Assembly: GCA_030603635.1 (NCBI GenBank)
Contig: JAUVXK010000018.1
Coordinates: 1 to 35,003 of the forward strand
DNA from: Burkholderiales bacterium
Lineage (GTDB): Bacteria; Pseudomonadota; Gammaproteobacteria; Burkholderiales; Burkholderiaceae_C
Length of the DNA: 35,003 nt
Direction: 5' to 3'
Part shown: piece after piece, positions 7,913-16,259 of the stretch
Layout of the letters: each line of letters begins with the position of its first letter
Numbering within the stretch: the stretch's first letter is position 1
Made by a program: the position numbers and the translations under genes
Notes under the pieces: generated by a model
Databases searched by the model: none
The model's input: the letters and a program-made list of their open reading frames with translations, nothing else
What the model was told of the DNA's origin: nothing

Positions 7913-8395
7913 TCAACCGTTCGTCGGTTGGTGGCGTCCGCGGGGTTGATGATGGCGGTCGAAGGTCTGCCGCTGTTCGGGGCTGAGGGTGTCGTAGAGC
8001 TGCCGCATGGCCTGCAGGCGCTGGTTTATCTGGCCCTGGCGTGCCTGCATGTGTTCCATCTGGCGTTCCATGCGCTGGAGGGCGGTCAGTGGCTCGCCGG
8101 CGGAGGGCTGGCCCGGCTGTGCTGGACGGGACGGCGGGGTCATCGCTGCGGTGTAGGCCTGCCAGGCGACTTCCTGGGCCGGTGTGAGTTGCAATGCTTC
8201 CTTGAGCTGGGCCTGGCGCTGCGCCATGTGCTGTTGCATGCGCTCCGCACGTTGGCCGTGGTTGTGTCCATGCCGGTATTCCTGCCCATGGCAGCTCGAG
8301 CCTTTCATGTGGGGAGTGGCCATGGCGAGGCCTGCGGTGGTGAGGGTGGCTGCAGCAGCTGTGGCGAGCACGAGGTGTCGGAGGGTGGGTTTCAT
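7913..8395 (-). CDS. Spy/CpxP-like periplasmic LTXXQ protein
   Basis: 160 residues starting at ATG 8395. A signal peptide is clear (MKPTLRHLVLATAAAATLTT, cleavage probably after AMA near residue 26). The mature protein is helical and rich in Gln, Arg and His, with two LTXXQ-type motifs, LTPAQEVAWQAY and LSPEQRQTFD, the hallmark of Spy/CpxP periplasmic chaperones and metal-stress sensors. A histidine-rich patch with one cysteine (CHGQEYRHGHNHG) near the mature N-terminus could bind metal. It sits downstream of cueR on the same strand with a 100-base gap, so it may have its own promoter or be read through from the copper operon. Role in copper or envelope stress is inferred from family and position. 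Confidence 0.8.
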   Translation of the reverse strand: MKPTLRHLVLATAAAATLTTAGLAMATPHMKGSSCHGQEYRHGHNHGQRAERMQQHMAQRQAQLKEALQLTPAQEVAWQAYTAAMTPPSRPAQPGQPSAGEPLTALQRMERQMEHMQARQGQINQRLQAMRQLYDTLSPEQRQTFDRHHQPRGRHQPTNG

Positions 8396-8495
8396 GGAGG
8401 CGTCCTTTCGGAGAGGAGGGAGAAGGCTTCCAGTGTGTACCCGGGGGTTGTCTGTTTCGTGCGCGCTGGGTGACGCTTGTGTAAAGGCGGTGGCT

Positions 8496-8918
8496 TCAGC
8501 CGGCCAGATCGTCCAGGATCGGGCAGTCCGGGCGGTCGTCGCCGTGGCAGCAGGCGGTGAGTTGCACCAAGCTGCGCTCCATGGCCTGCAGTTGTTCGAT
8601 GCGCTGGCGCAGTTGCCGCAGATGGCTTTGCGCGATGTGCTTGACCTGGGCACTGGAGCGGTCGCGGTCGTGCCAGAGGTTGACCAGGTCGCCGATGTCG
8701 TTCATCGAGAAGCCGAGGTCGCGGGCGCGCTTGATGAAGCGCAGCGTGTGGACGTCGTTTTCGCTGTAAAGCCGGTAGCCGCTGTCGGTGCGGTGGACCG
8801 TGGTCAGCAGTCCGAGCGATTCGTAGTGCCTGATCATCTTGGCCGTCACACCCGAGAGCATGGCCGCCTGGCCGATGTGTACCGGCCAGGCGGGCCCGCA
8901 AGGGGCCGTCGTGTTCAT
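8496..8918 (-). CDS. cueR: Copper-responsive MerR-family regulator CueR
   Basis: 140 residues. The N-terminal MerR helix-turn-helix runs from HIGQAAMLSGVTAKMIRHYE (residues ~14-33) through the wing GYRLYSENDV, followed by the dimerisation helix. The metal site matches CueR: C124 and C132 are separated by seven residues (CHGDDRPDC), and the serine that marks monovalent-metal sensors is present in RSSAQVK. This indicates a Cu(I)/Ag(I) sensor that distorts promoters with long spacers to activate them. ATG 8918 overlaps the copZ stop (ATGA), so the two are translationally coupled. The first ~12 residues (MNTTAPCGPAWP) are an extension relative to E. coli CueR. The two divergent promoters at 9137-9214 carry its predicted operators. 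Confidence 0.93.
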   Translation of the reverse strand: MNTTAPCGPAWPVHIGQAAMLSGVTAKMIRHYESLGLLTTVHRTDSGYRLYSENDVHTLRFIKRARDLGFSMNDIGDLVNLWHDRDRSSAQVKHIAQSHLRQLRQRIEQLQAMERSLVQLTACCHGDDRPDCPILDDLAG

Positions 8919-9109
8919 GCGACCCGGTACCCTTCTTCGACGATGGCGTTTGCCAGGGTGTCGCGTGGCAGGTCGCTGCGGACCTGGACCCGCTGGGCCT
9001 GGCGATCGATGCGCACCTCGGCCTGGGGATCCACGCCGCGCAACGCCTGCGTGACGGCTTTTTCGCAATGGCCGCAGGTCATACCCTCAACGGTGAATTC
9101 GTGTTCCAT
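8915..9109 (-). CDS. copZ: Small copper chaperone, HMA domain (CopZ-like)
   Basis: 64 residues, a single heavy-metal-associated domain with the metal loop GMTCGHC (C12, C15) and the ferredoxin-like fold typical of CopZ/Atx1. Such proteins carry Cu(I) in the cytoplasm to the CopA pump and may deliver it to the CueR sensor. A good ribosome-binding site (AAAGGAA) precedes ATG 9109. It is the first gene after the leftward CueR-type promoter and overlaps cueR by 4 bases, so chaperone and sensor are made from one transcript. Confidence 0.93.
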   Translation of the reverse strand: MEHEFTVEGMTCGHCEKAVTQALRGVDPQAEVRIDRQAQRVQVRSDLPRDTLANAIVEEGYRVA

Positions 9110-9136
9110 GGAAATTCCTTTCTTTGTGACCCGTTC

Positions 9137-9167
9137 AGTATGAACCTTCCCACGGTGTCAAGGTCAA
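9137..9167 (-). promoter_or_regulatory. CueR-type promoter/operator for copZ-cueR
   Basis: On the minus strand a -35 TTGACC (9167-9162) is followed by the CueR-type dyad ACCTT-N11-AAGGT (9164-9144) and then TTCATACTG with a -10 near 9142-9137. The same ACCTT-N11-AAGGT geometry and TTGACC box occur in the E. coli copA promoter. The -35/-10 spacing is longer than the usual 17, as expected for MerR-type activation. The predicted transcript start near 9130 leaves a ~20-base leader with a ribosome-binding site. Confidence 0.85.
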
Positions 9168-9182
9168 GCACGAAAAAGGGCT

Positions 9183-9214
9183 TGACCTTGACATCATGTC
9201 AAGGTTAATACTGC
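9183..9214 (+). promoter_or_regulatory. CueR-type promoter/operator for copA
   Basis: TTGACC at 9183-9188 is followed by ACCTT-N11-AAGGT at 9185-9205, here an extended dyad with perfect 9-base arms, and then TTAATACTG. Apart from the N11 part and one base (TTAATACTG against TTCATACTG) it equals the leftward copy. The dyad centres are about 41 bases apart, close to four helical turns, so two CueR dimers would lie on roughly the same DNA face. Confidence 0.88.
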
Positions 9215-9218
9215 CGTC

Positions 9219-11543
9219 ATGAACACGCCAACTTCCTCGACCGATTCGCCTGCCTGGGACTTGGGTATCGGCGGCATGACCTGTGCTTCCTGTGTGTCCC
9301 GGGTAGAGCGGGCGCTGCGCAAGGTTCCTGGGGTGCAGGACGCCACGGTGAACCTGGCCACCGAATCCGCCCGGGTGCATGGCCAGGCCGCACCGGATGA
9401 GGACCCGGCCGCTTGGCGCGCACGGGTTCAGCGTGCGGTGCGCGATGCAGGCTATGAACCCCGTTCGGCCGAACTGGCGGGCAGTGGAGAAGTGGACCGG
9501 ATCGCTGGTTTGCCAAGGGATCTGTGGCCGGTGGTGTGGGCCGTGTTGCTGACTTTGCCGCTGGCCGTGCCCATGGTGGGGGATCTGTTCGGCGAACACT
9601 GGATGCTGCCGGCCGCATGGCAGTTCGTGCTCGCCACACCGGTGCAGTTCGTGCTGGGCGCCCGTTTCTACCTGGCTGGCTGGCACGCCCTCAAGGCCCT
9701 GACGGGCAACATGGAACTGCTCGTTGCCATTGGCACCACGGCCGCCTGGGGCATGAGTACCTGGCTGTGGTGGCGTGCCGAACCGGGCGAGATGGTGCAC
9801 CTGTATTACGAGGCTTCGGCCATGGTGATCACGCTCGTGTTGCTGGGCAAGTGGCTGGAGGCACGGGCCAAGCACCAGACCACCGAAGCCATCCGCGCGC
9901 TGCACGCGCTTCGACCCGAACGGGCCCATCTGCTGCCCGATGGCGTGCGCCGAGAAGCCATCCAGGACGTGCCGGTGGCCGAGCTGTTGCCGGGCGATGC
10001 GGTGTTGATCAAACCAGGTGAACGTATCCCCGCGGACGGGCAGGTGGTCAGTGGCCTGACTCAGGTGGACGAATCGATGCTCACCGGCGAACCGCTGCCG
10101 GTGACACGCGGTGTGGGCGATCTGGTGACCGGGGGCAGCCTCAACGGCGATGGCGCCATCGAGGTGCAGGTGACGGCGGTGGGCACGCGCAGCGTATTGC
10201 AGCGCATCATCGCCATGGTCGAGGACGCCCAGGCTGTCAAGGCCCCCATGCAGCGGCTGGTGGACCGGGTGGCGGCGGTGTTCGTGCCGGTGGTGCTGCT
10301 GGTGGCGGTGCTTACCTTCGGGTTGTGGTGGGGCTGGCAGCAGGTGCCGCTCGAAGAGGCGGTGTTGCATGCGGTGGCGGTGCTGGTCATTGCCTGCCCC
10401 TGTGCACTGGGCCTGGCCACCCCGGCAGCCATCATGGCGGGAACCGGGGTGGCTGCGCGACACGGCATTCTCGTCAAGGACGCTGAGGCGCTCGAGCGCG
10501 CGAACCGCGTGGACACGGTGGCCTTCGACAAGACGGGCACGCTGACGGTGGGCCACCCCCGTCTGGTGGCCATGGTGCCAGCGCCGGGCGTGGACGAGCA
10601 CGCGGCGCTACAGGCGGCTGCAGCGTTGCAGCGGGCGAGCGAGCATCCCCTGGCGCGCGCAGTGGTGGAGGCGGTGACGGGGCACACGGGCGAGTCGCCC
10701 GTGGCCGAAGACGTGCAGGCGGTCCCTGGCCACGGTACCCAAGGTCGGGTGCAGGCCACCCGCCTGTACCTGGGCAGCCTGCCGTGGATGCACACCCTCG
10801 GCGTGTCGCTGGAGGGCTGGGACGACGCCATTGCCCGCCTCAACCGACAGGGTGCCACGGTCTCCATGCTGGCGGCTGAGCCGACCGGGACTTCGGCCAG
10901 ACCCGTGCCGATGGCCTTGCTGGCCTTCGCGGACGAACCCAAACCCCATGCGGCCGAAGCCTTGGCCGATCTGCGTGTCCGGGGTCTGAAGCTGGTCATG
11001 ATCTCGGGCGACAACCGTGCCGCCGCCGAGGCCATGGCGCGCCGGATCGGGTTGCGGCCCGAAGCCGGGGAGGTGATGGCCGAAGTCCTGCCGGGGGACA
11101 AGGCGCAACAGGTGCAGCGGCTCAAGGCCGGTGGTCGTGTGGTGGCGATGGTGGGCGATGGCGTGAATGACGCCCCTGCCCTGGCCCGTGCCGACGTGGG
11201 CATGGCCATGAGCCATGCGCAAGGCGGATCGGATGTGGCCATGCACGCCGCCGGTATCACGCTGATGCGGGGTGACCCGCAGCTGGTGGCGGCGGCGCTG
11301 GACATCTCGCGCCGTACCGTGGGCAAGATCCGCCAGAACCTGTTCTGGGCCTTCATCTACAACACCGCCGGCATCCCGCTGGCCGCCCTCGGCTACCTGA
11401 GCCCGGTGGTGGCCGGAGCGGCGATGGCGCTGAGCTCGGTGAGCGTGGTCAGCAACGCGCTGATGCTGCGGCGCTGGCGACCGATGGTCAATGCAGCGGC
11501 GAAATCTGAACAGGCTTTGACCCCGATCAAGGCACCTGGTTGA
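9219..11543 (+). CDS. copA: Cu(I)-exporting P1B-type ATPase CopA
   Basis: 774 residues. It has one N-terminal HMA domain ([13 protein letters not shown], cysteines at 22 and 25), then the P1B transmembrane region. The ion-binding motif CPC is at residues 393-395 ([15 protein letters not shown]). The actuator TGEP loop, the phosphorylated D437 in DKTGTLT, the SEHPLA histidine motif and [16 protein letters not shown] are all intact. The enzyme pumps Cu(I) from cytoplasm to periplasm. Only one metal-binding domain is present, as in many proteobacteria. ATG 9219 lacks a Shine-Dalgarno sequence and lies at the predicted transcription start; the next in-frame ATG is inside the metal-binding motif and would destroy it. 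A TTG 15 codons in is possible but unsupported by a ribosome-binding site. It is followed 48 bases later by a hemerythrin gene. Confidence 0.96.
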   Translation: MNTPTSSTDSPAWDLGIGGMTCASCVSRVERALRKVPGVQDATVNLATESARVHGQAAPDEDPAAWRARVQRAVRDAGYEPRSAELAGSGEVDRIAGLPRDLWPVVWAVLLTLPLAVPMVGDLFGEHWMLPAAWQFVLATPVQFVLGARFYLAGWHALKALTGNMELLVAIGTTAAWGMSTWLWWRAEPGEMVHLYYEASAMVITLVLLGKWLEARAKHQTTEAIRALHALRPERAHLLPDGVRREAIQDVPVAELLPGDAVLIKPGERIPADGQVVSGLTQVDESMLTGEPLPVTRGVGDLVTGGSLNGDGAIEVQVTAVGTRSVLQRIIAMVEDAQAVKAPMQRLVDRVAAVFVPVVLLVAVLTFGLWWGWQQVPLEEAVLHAVAVLVIACPCALGLATPAAIMAGTGVAARHGILVKDAEALERANRVDTVAFDKTGTLTVGHPRLVAMVPAPGVDEHAALQAAAALQRASEHPLARAVVEAVTGHTGESPVAEDVQAVPGHGTQGRVQATRLYLGSLPWMHTLGVSLEGWDDAIARLNRQGATVSMLAAEPTGTSARPVPMALLAFADEPKPHAAEALADLRVRGLKLVMISGDNRAAAEAMARRIGLRPEAGEVMAEVLPGDKAQQVQRLKAGGRVVAMVGDGVNDAPALARADVGMAMSHAQGGSDVAMHAAGITLMRGDPQLVAAALDISRRTVGKIRQNLFWAFIYNTAGIPLAALGYLSPVVAGAAMALSSVSVVSNALMLRRWRPMVNAAAKSEQALTPIKAPG

Positions 11544-11591
11544 GTAAGCGGCGAAGCTGCCCATCCGTAGCGCCGTAGCCAGGAGACCCGA

Positions 11592-12176
11592 ATGAACACC
11601 CCCGACACCCTGCGTGTGATCCACGACGAGCACATGGCCCTGTCGGCCATGCTGCAATCGCTGAACCTGTTGATCCGTCAGGGACCAGGCGAGGACCGGC
11701 GCGGCTTTTTCGACACCTTGCGGGCGATGCTGTTCTACATCGACGAATTTCCCGAGCGCTTGCACCACCCCAAGGAGTCCGATTTGCTGTTTCCTCGTGT
11801 GGTGCGTGTGGCGCCAGACACCATGGCCGTGGTGCAGCGGCTGGAGCAGGAGCACCTGCGCGGCGAACCCGCGGTGCGGTCCCTGCAGCACCTGTTGCTG
11901 GCCTGGGAATTGCTGGGGGAGGGACGACGGGCCGCATTCGTGCACGCATTCTCCGACTACATGGCGTTTTACCGGGAGCACATGCGGCTTGAGGAAACCG
12001 AGATCCTGCCGGTGGCGCAGCGTTGCCTCTCACAAGACGACTGGCGCGAGCTGGACGAGGCCTTTGCCGCGAACCAGGATCCGCTGACCGGCAAATACCC
12101 GGCCACGCCCGAGTACGAACACCTGTTCCAGCGCATTCTGCGCGAAGCCCCTGCTCCCGTGGGTTTGGGCGCCTGA
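11592..12176 (+). CDS. Hemerythrin HHE domain protein
   Basis: 194 residues, cytoplasmic, with the di-iron ligand pattern of the HHE family: IHDEHMAL (H11, H14), LHHPKESDLLFP, EQEHLRGE and YREHMRLEETEILP. Members bind oxygen, nitric oxide or iron, and some repair iron-sulphur clusters. The start is supported by AGGAG 7 bases upstream of ATG 11592. It lies 48 bases downstream of copA on the same strand with no visible terminator between, so it is probably cotranscribed under CueR control. A role in coping with copper damage to iron-sulphur proteins or with released iron is plausible but inferred only from position. It converges on the aminotransferase gene, 12 bases apart. Confidence 0.88.
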   Translation: MNTPDTLRVIHDEHMALSAMLQSLNLLIRQGPGEDRRGFFDTLRAMLFYIDEFPERLHHPKESDLLFPRVVRVAPDTMAVVQRLEQEHLRGEPAVRSLQHLLLAWELLGEGRRAAFVHAFSDYMAFYREHMRLEETEILPVAQRCLSQDDWRELDEAFAANQDPLTGKYPATPEYEHLFQRILREAPAPVGLGA

Positions 12177-12188
12177 CCGGGCTCGCCG

Positions 12189-13556
12189 TCAGCGCGGCAG
12201 CTCGTTCAGCAGTTCGTCGAAGGCGTCCAGCAGGGCTTGGACGTCCTGTGCCGAGGTGGCGGGTGAGCACAGCATCATGCTGTGGAACGGCGTGAGCAGC
12301 ACCCCGCGGTTGAGCATGAACAGGTGGGTGAAGGCTTCCAGTGCCGGCTGCCCGAAGTCGCGCACGTCCTGCGCATGGCGCGGGGTCTGCGGCATGAATT
12401 GCAGTTCCATGCGGGCGCCCAGACGGGTGACCGTCCAGGGGCGGCCGGCGTCATGGATGCGTTGCATCAACCCGGTTTCCAAGGTCTGGGCGGTTTCCAG
12501 CATGTGGGCATAGGTGGCCGGCGTGTGCAGGTGTTCCAGCGCGGCACAGAGAGCCGCCAGAGTGAGGGCATTGGCGCTCAGGGTGGTGCCGATGCCGCTG
12601 TGGCCTTCGGGTGCGGCCGTCTTGGCCTCGCGCATGCGCTGGCCGACCTCCTCGGTGAAGCCGTACACCGCGCAGGGCAGGCCACCGGCCACGGCCTTGC
12701 CCGCCACCCACAGGTCGGGCTCCAGCCCATGGGCCCGGGCATAGCCCCCGACCCCGCTGGAGAGGGTGTGGGTCTCGTCGAGCACCAGCAGGGTGCCGTG
12801 ACGCCGGCACAAGGCCTGGGCGGCTTCCCAGAAACCGGGCTGCGGTGGCACCAGGCCGAAATTGGTGAGGGCGGGTTCGGCCAGCAGCAGCGCCACGTCG
12901 CCAGGGGCCAGTGCCCCCTCCAGGGCGGCCAGGTCGTTGAACGGGACCACGCGGGTGAAGGCGTCGTGGTTGTGCACCTGCCCCAGCACCGAGGGCCGGG
13001 GCAGCGTGTGGCCGCTGGCCGGGTCCAGGTCGACCAGGGTGTCGTCCACTGCGCCGTGATAGCAGCCGTCGAAGACCAGCAGTTGGGGTCGCTGGGTGAT
13101 CGCACGGGCCCAGCGCAGCACGAAGCGGTTGGCGTCGCTGGCGGTCAGGGCCATCTGCCACAGCGGCAGGCCGAAGCGTTCCTGCAACAACTGACCCACC
13201 TGCGGCGCGAGGGTGCTGGGCAACATGCAGGTGAGCCCCTGGGCCGCCTGCTGGGCGATGGCCTGGGCCACGGGGGCCGGGCTGTGCCCGAACATGGCAC
13301 CGGTGTCACCGAGGCAGAAGTCGCGGTAGGTCAAACCATCGGCGCAGGTCAGGACCGTGCCTTGCGCCTGTTGCACAAACAGGGTGGCGGGGCTGGGCCA
13401 GTCGCGCATCCAGTGCAAGGGCACGCCGAACAGGAAGTGCGCGTCGGCGGCCTGGGCCAGGACCATCGACCGGGGATGGGTGTGGACGAATCGGGTGCGT
13501 TCCTGCGCCAGCAGCGTGTCCAGGGGCGAGGCGCGGTCCATGGGGGTGTCGCTCAT
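12189..13556 (-). CDS. Class III PLP-dependent aminotransferase (glutamate-1-semialdehyde aminomutase-like)
   Basis: 455 residues, fold type I PLP enzyme. The Schiff-base lysine is K287 in VAGKAVAGGLPCAVYGF; the ring-nitrogen aspartate is in LLVLDETHTLSSG, and FDGCYHGAVDDTL matches the phosphate-binding and substrate region of the GSA aminomutase group. ATG 13556 was chosen because the preceding part of the open frame overlaps the divergent promoter region and is not conserved. Its substrate is unknown: the class includes glutamate-1-semialdehyde aminomutase and many omega-amino acid transaminases, and the housekeeping hemL is normally closer to the canonical sequence. Divergent from an MFS transporter gene 42 bases away, suggesting shared control and a common substrate. 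Confidence 0.82.
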   Translation of the reverse strand: MSDTPMDRASPLDTLLAQERTRFVHTHPRSMVLAQAADAHFLFGVPLHWMRDWPSPATLFVQQAQGTVLTCADGLTYRDFCLGDTGAMFGHSPAPVAQAIAQQAAQGLTCMLPSTLAPQVGQLLQERFGLPLWQMALTASDANRFVLRWARAITQRPQLLVFDGCYHGAVDDTLVDLDPASGHTLPRPSVLGQVHNHDAFTRVVPFNDLAALEGALAPGDVALLLAEPALTNFGLVPPQPGFWEAAQALCRRHGTLLVLDETHTLSSGVGGYARAHGLEPDLWVAGKAVAGGLPCAVYGFTEEVGQRMREAKTAAPEGHSGIGTTLSANALTLAALCAALEHLHTPATYAHMLETAQTLETGLMQRIHDAGRPWTVTRLGARMELQFMPQTPRHAQDVRDFGQPALEAFTHLFMLNRGVLLTPFHSMMLCSPATSAQDVQALLDAFDELLNELPR

Positions 13557-13598
13557 GTCGCATGAGCTTACGCCAGAGCGGGAGTAGGATGCGGAGCC

Positions 13599-14855
13599 AT
13601 GTCCGTTTCCGACGCCAGGTCCGCTTTGCATCCCGTGCCGCTGTGGCAAGGGGTGGTGCTGGCCGTGCTGCTGTCGCTCGGGGCGGCGGTCTCCCTGGGG
13701 GTGACGCGTTTCGCCTACGGGCTGCTGCTGCCGCCCATGCGCGACGACCTGGGCTGGAGTTATGCGCTGGCCGGCGCGATGAACACCTTCAATGCGGTGG
13801 GGTATCTGCTCGGCGCGCTGTCAGTACCGTGGCTCATGCGGCGCTGGGGGGCGGGCCCTGTGCTGGTCGCAGGAGCGGCGCTCGCCAGCGTGTTCATGGC
13901 CGGCAGTGGGTTTTTCACCGCTGCATCGCCTTTGCTGGCCCAGCGTTTGCTGGCTGGCGTGGCGAGTGCCTGGGTGTTTGTGGCGGGCGGTCTGCTGGCG
14001 GCTCGGCTGGGCGGCTTCTGGCCGCAGCGCAGCGGCTGGATTCTCGGTCTCTATTACGGCGGTACGGGTTGGGGGATTGTGGTGTCGGCTCTCGGGGTGC
14101 CGCCCACCCTGGTCTGGGCGGCGCAGCTGGCGCATGGCTGGTCCTGGGCCTGGTGGTTGCTGGCACTGGTCTGTGCCGTTTCCACGGTGGTGCTTGCCGG
14201 GCTGGTGCGGGCCCTGCGGCGGGTGGGATTGGAGGTCGATGGCGGCACGACGACCGCCGCCGCCTCGGAGACACCCACCCGTCCGCCAGCGCTGGGGCGC
14301 CTGGGTTGGGCGCTTGCGGGCTATGCGTTGTTCGGGGTGGGCTACATCGGCTACATGACCTTCGTGATCGCGCTGTTGCGCGAGCAGGGGCATGCAGATG
14401 GTGCCATCACGGTGTTCTACACCCTGCTGGGGGTGGCGGTGGTGGGCTCGTCACGCCTGTGGGCCGGTTGGCTGGACCGTTTCCGAGGGGGACAGGCGCT
14501 GGCACGTCTCAACGGGCTGCTGGGCGTGGCCACGGTGGTGCCGGCACTCACCTCGGCATGGGGGGCCCTGCTGGCTTCCGGTCTGCTGTTCGGGGCGGTG
14601 TTCCTGTCGGTGGTGGCGTCCACGACGGCGCTGGTGCGGCACAACCTGCCCGCGGCGCAATGGGCCACCGGCATCAGCGCTTTCACCATCGTGTTCGCGG
14701 CGGGCCAGATCGTCGGGCCAACGGTGGTCGGCTGGATCGCTGACGGGCCCGGAGGCCTGGAGCGTGGGCTGCTGTTTTCCGCCTTGGCATTGTGGCTGGG
14801 CAGTGCGCTTGCCTGGCGGCAACGGCCGCTGGACGGGAGCGGTGGTCGGGCCTGA
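13599..14855 (+). CDS. MFS transporter, YbfB/YjiJ family
   Basis: 418 residues with about twelve hydrophobic segments in two six-helix halves separated by a polar loop near residues 205-230. The N-terminal pattern GVTRFAYGLLLPPMRDDLGWSYALAGAMNTFNAVGYLLGAL is typical of the YbfB/YjiJ group of major facilitator proteins, whose substrates are unknown. It is divergent from the class III aminotransferase gene and precedes puuB by 76 bases on the same strand. Transport of an amine or amino acid used by the neighbouring enzymes is a reasonable guess, nothing more. Confidence 0.85.
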   Translation: MSVSDARSALHPVPLWQGVVLAVLLSLGAAVSLGVTRFAYGLLLPPMRDDLGWSYALAGAMNTFNAVGYLLGALSVPWLMRRWGAGPVLVAGAALASVFMAGSGFFTAASPLLAQRLLAGVASAWVFVAGGLLAARLGGFWPQRSGWILGLYYGGTGWGIVVSALGVPPTLVWAAQLAHGWSWAWWLLALVCAVSTVVLAGLVRALRRVGLEVDGGTTTAAASETPTRPPALGRLGWALAGYALFGVGYIGYMTFVIALLREQGHADGAITVFYTLLGVAVVGSSRLWAGWLDRFRGGQALARLNGLLGVATVVPALTSAWGALLASGLLFGAVFLSVVASTTALVRHNLPAAQWATGISAFTIVFAAGQIVGPTVVGWIADGPGGLERGLLFSALALWLGSALAWRQRPLDGSGGRA

Positions 14856-14879
14856 TGTCAGGCGATTGGACCCCTGACA
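14856..14879. repeat. 7-bp perfect inverted repeat after the MFS gene
   Basis: TGTCAGG (14856-14862) and CCTGACA (14873-14879) are perfect mirror arms around a 10-base spacer, starting directly after the MFS stop codon. There is no T-run, so an intrinsic terminator is unlikely. The position, about 50-75 bases upstream of the puuB start, would also suit an operator. Confidence 0.5.
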
Positions 14880-14931
14880 CGACCCGTTCGGCGCTACGCT
14901 AACGACCACTTTGTCGTGGAGGTGTCCCGTC

Positions 14932-16251
14932 ATGTTCCAGCCGTCCTTGTTGCGTTCCGACACGCTGCTCAACCAGCGCAGCTACTACGAAGCCAGTGCC
15001 GTGCGCGAGGCTCCCGAGCCGCCGCTGCAGGGTGCGGTGCGGGCCGATGTGGTGGTGGTGGGCGGTGGGTTTGCCGGTCTCAGCGCGGCCATCGAACTGG
15101 CCGATCGGGGCCTGCAGGTGGTGGTGCTGGAGGCCGATCGTGTGGGTTTCGGTGCCAGCGGCCGCAACGGCGGGCAGGCCATCGTCGGTTATGCCTGCGG
15201 CCAGGAGCCGTTCGAGCAGCAACTGGGTCGGGATGACGCGCAACGCGCCTGGGCCATGTCGCTGGAAGCGATCGAACTCATCGGCCAGCGCATCGAACGT
15301 TTCGGCATCGAGTGCGACTGGGTCCGGGGCTACCTCTATGCTGCGGATTCCCCGCGCAAGGCGCGCCAGTTGCTGGAAGACCTTGCGGCCCAGGAACGGG
15401 ATTACGGGCTGGCCTGCGAGATCGCCACGGGCGCGGACGTGCGGCGCTACATCGCCAGCGAGCACTACCACGCCGTGGGTTACGAGAACACTTCGGGGCA
15501 TCTGCACCCGCTCAAGTACGCCTTGGGGTTGTTGCGGGCAGCGCGCTCGCTCGGGGTGCGGGTGCACGAAGGCACGGTGGCCCAGGGCCTGACCGAAAAC
15601 GCCGAGGGGGTCTTGCTGACCACCCCACAGGGGTCGGTGCAGGCCCGTTACGCGGTGCTGGCGGGCAACTGCATGCTGCCGGAGTACGCGCCCCGGCTCG
15701 CCGCGCCGATCCGCGATCGCATCATGCCCGTGGGCACCTACATCATCGGCACCGCGCCGGTGGACGAGGCCGTGTGTCAACGCCTCATCCCCAGCCGCGC
15801 AGCCGTTTGCGACAACAACTTCGTGCTCGACTACTTCCGTTTCAGTGCCGACCGGCGCATGCTGTTCGGCGGTCGGGTGAGCTACACCACCATGACACCA
15901 CCCCGGCTGCAGGCGGTCATGCGGCGCCGCATGGTGGACATCTTCCCCGACCTGGCCGAGGTGCCGGTCGAGTACGTGTGGGGCGGCTTCGTGGATATCA
16001 GCATGAATCGCGCCCCCGATTTCGGTCGCCTGTCGCCACAGGTGTATTACCTGCAGGGCTTCAGCGGTCACGGGGTGGCGCTTACCGGAATGGCCGGTCG
16101 GGTGGTGGCCGAGGCGATCGCGGGCCAGGCCAGCCGCTTCGACGTGTTTTCCCGACTCCGGCACCACGCCTTTCCGGGCGGGCCGTGGCTGCGCACCCCG
16201 GCGCTGGCGCTCGGCATGATCTGGTACCGGCTGCGCGACGCGCTGGCCTGA
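14932..16251 (+). CDS. puuB: FAD-dependent gamma-glutamylputrescine oxidase
   Basis: 439 residues of the DAO/GlpO-type FAD oxidoreductase family. The N-terminal LLNQRSYYEASA stretch, the dinucleotide fold VVVVGGGFAGLSAAIELADRG (split by the family's usual VLEADRVGFGASGRNGGQ) and the C-terminal YLQGFSGHGVALTGMAGRVV match PuuB/OrdL proteins. PuuB oxidises gamma-glutamylputrescine to the aldehyde, releasing ammonia and peroxide. The start is fixed by GGAGGT 11 bases before ATG 14932; a TTG at 14911 overlaps that site. It converges on the regulator gene with an 8-base gap. Specific substrate is inferred from the adjacent puuA, puuD and puuC. Confidence 0.9.
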   Translation: MFQPSLLRSDTLLNQRSYYEASAVREAPEPPLQGAVRADVVVVGGGFAGLSAAIELADRGLQVVVLEADRVGFGASGRNGGQAIVGYACGQEPFEQQLGRDDAQRAWAMSLEAIELIGQRIERFGIECDWVRGYLYAADSPRKARQLLEDLAAQERDYGLACEIATGADVRRYIASEHYHAVGYENTSGHLHPLKYALGLLRAARSLGVRVHEGTVAQGLTENAEGVLLTTPQGSVQARYAVLAGNCMLPEYAPRLAAPIRDRIMPVGTYIIGTAPVDEAVCQRLIPSRAAVCDNNFVLDYFRFSADRRMLFGGRVSYTTMTPPRLQAVMRRRMVDIFPDLAEVPVEYVWGGFVDISMNRAPDFGRLSPQVYYLQGFSGHGVALTGMAGRVVAEAIAGQASRFDVFSRLRHHAFPGGPWLRTPALALGMIWYRLRDALA

Positions 16252-16259
16252 CCGTACCG

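Noticed and set aside
8396-8495. Possible regulator site (TTTACA word on the minus strand) ahead of the Spy-like gene
   Set aside because: Only one half-site is visible and there is no CueR-type ACCTT-N11-AAGGT dyad; insufficient to name a regulator.
13557-13649. N-terminal extension of the class III aminotransferase to 13649
   Set aside because: It would overlap the divergent MFS gene and adds low-complexity Gly/Ser sequence without conservation; ATG 13556 is the better start.
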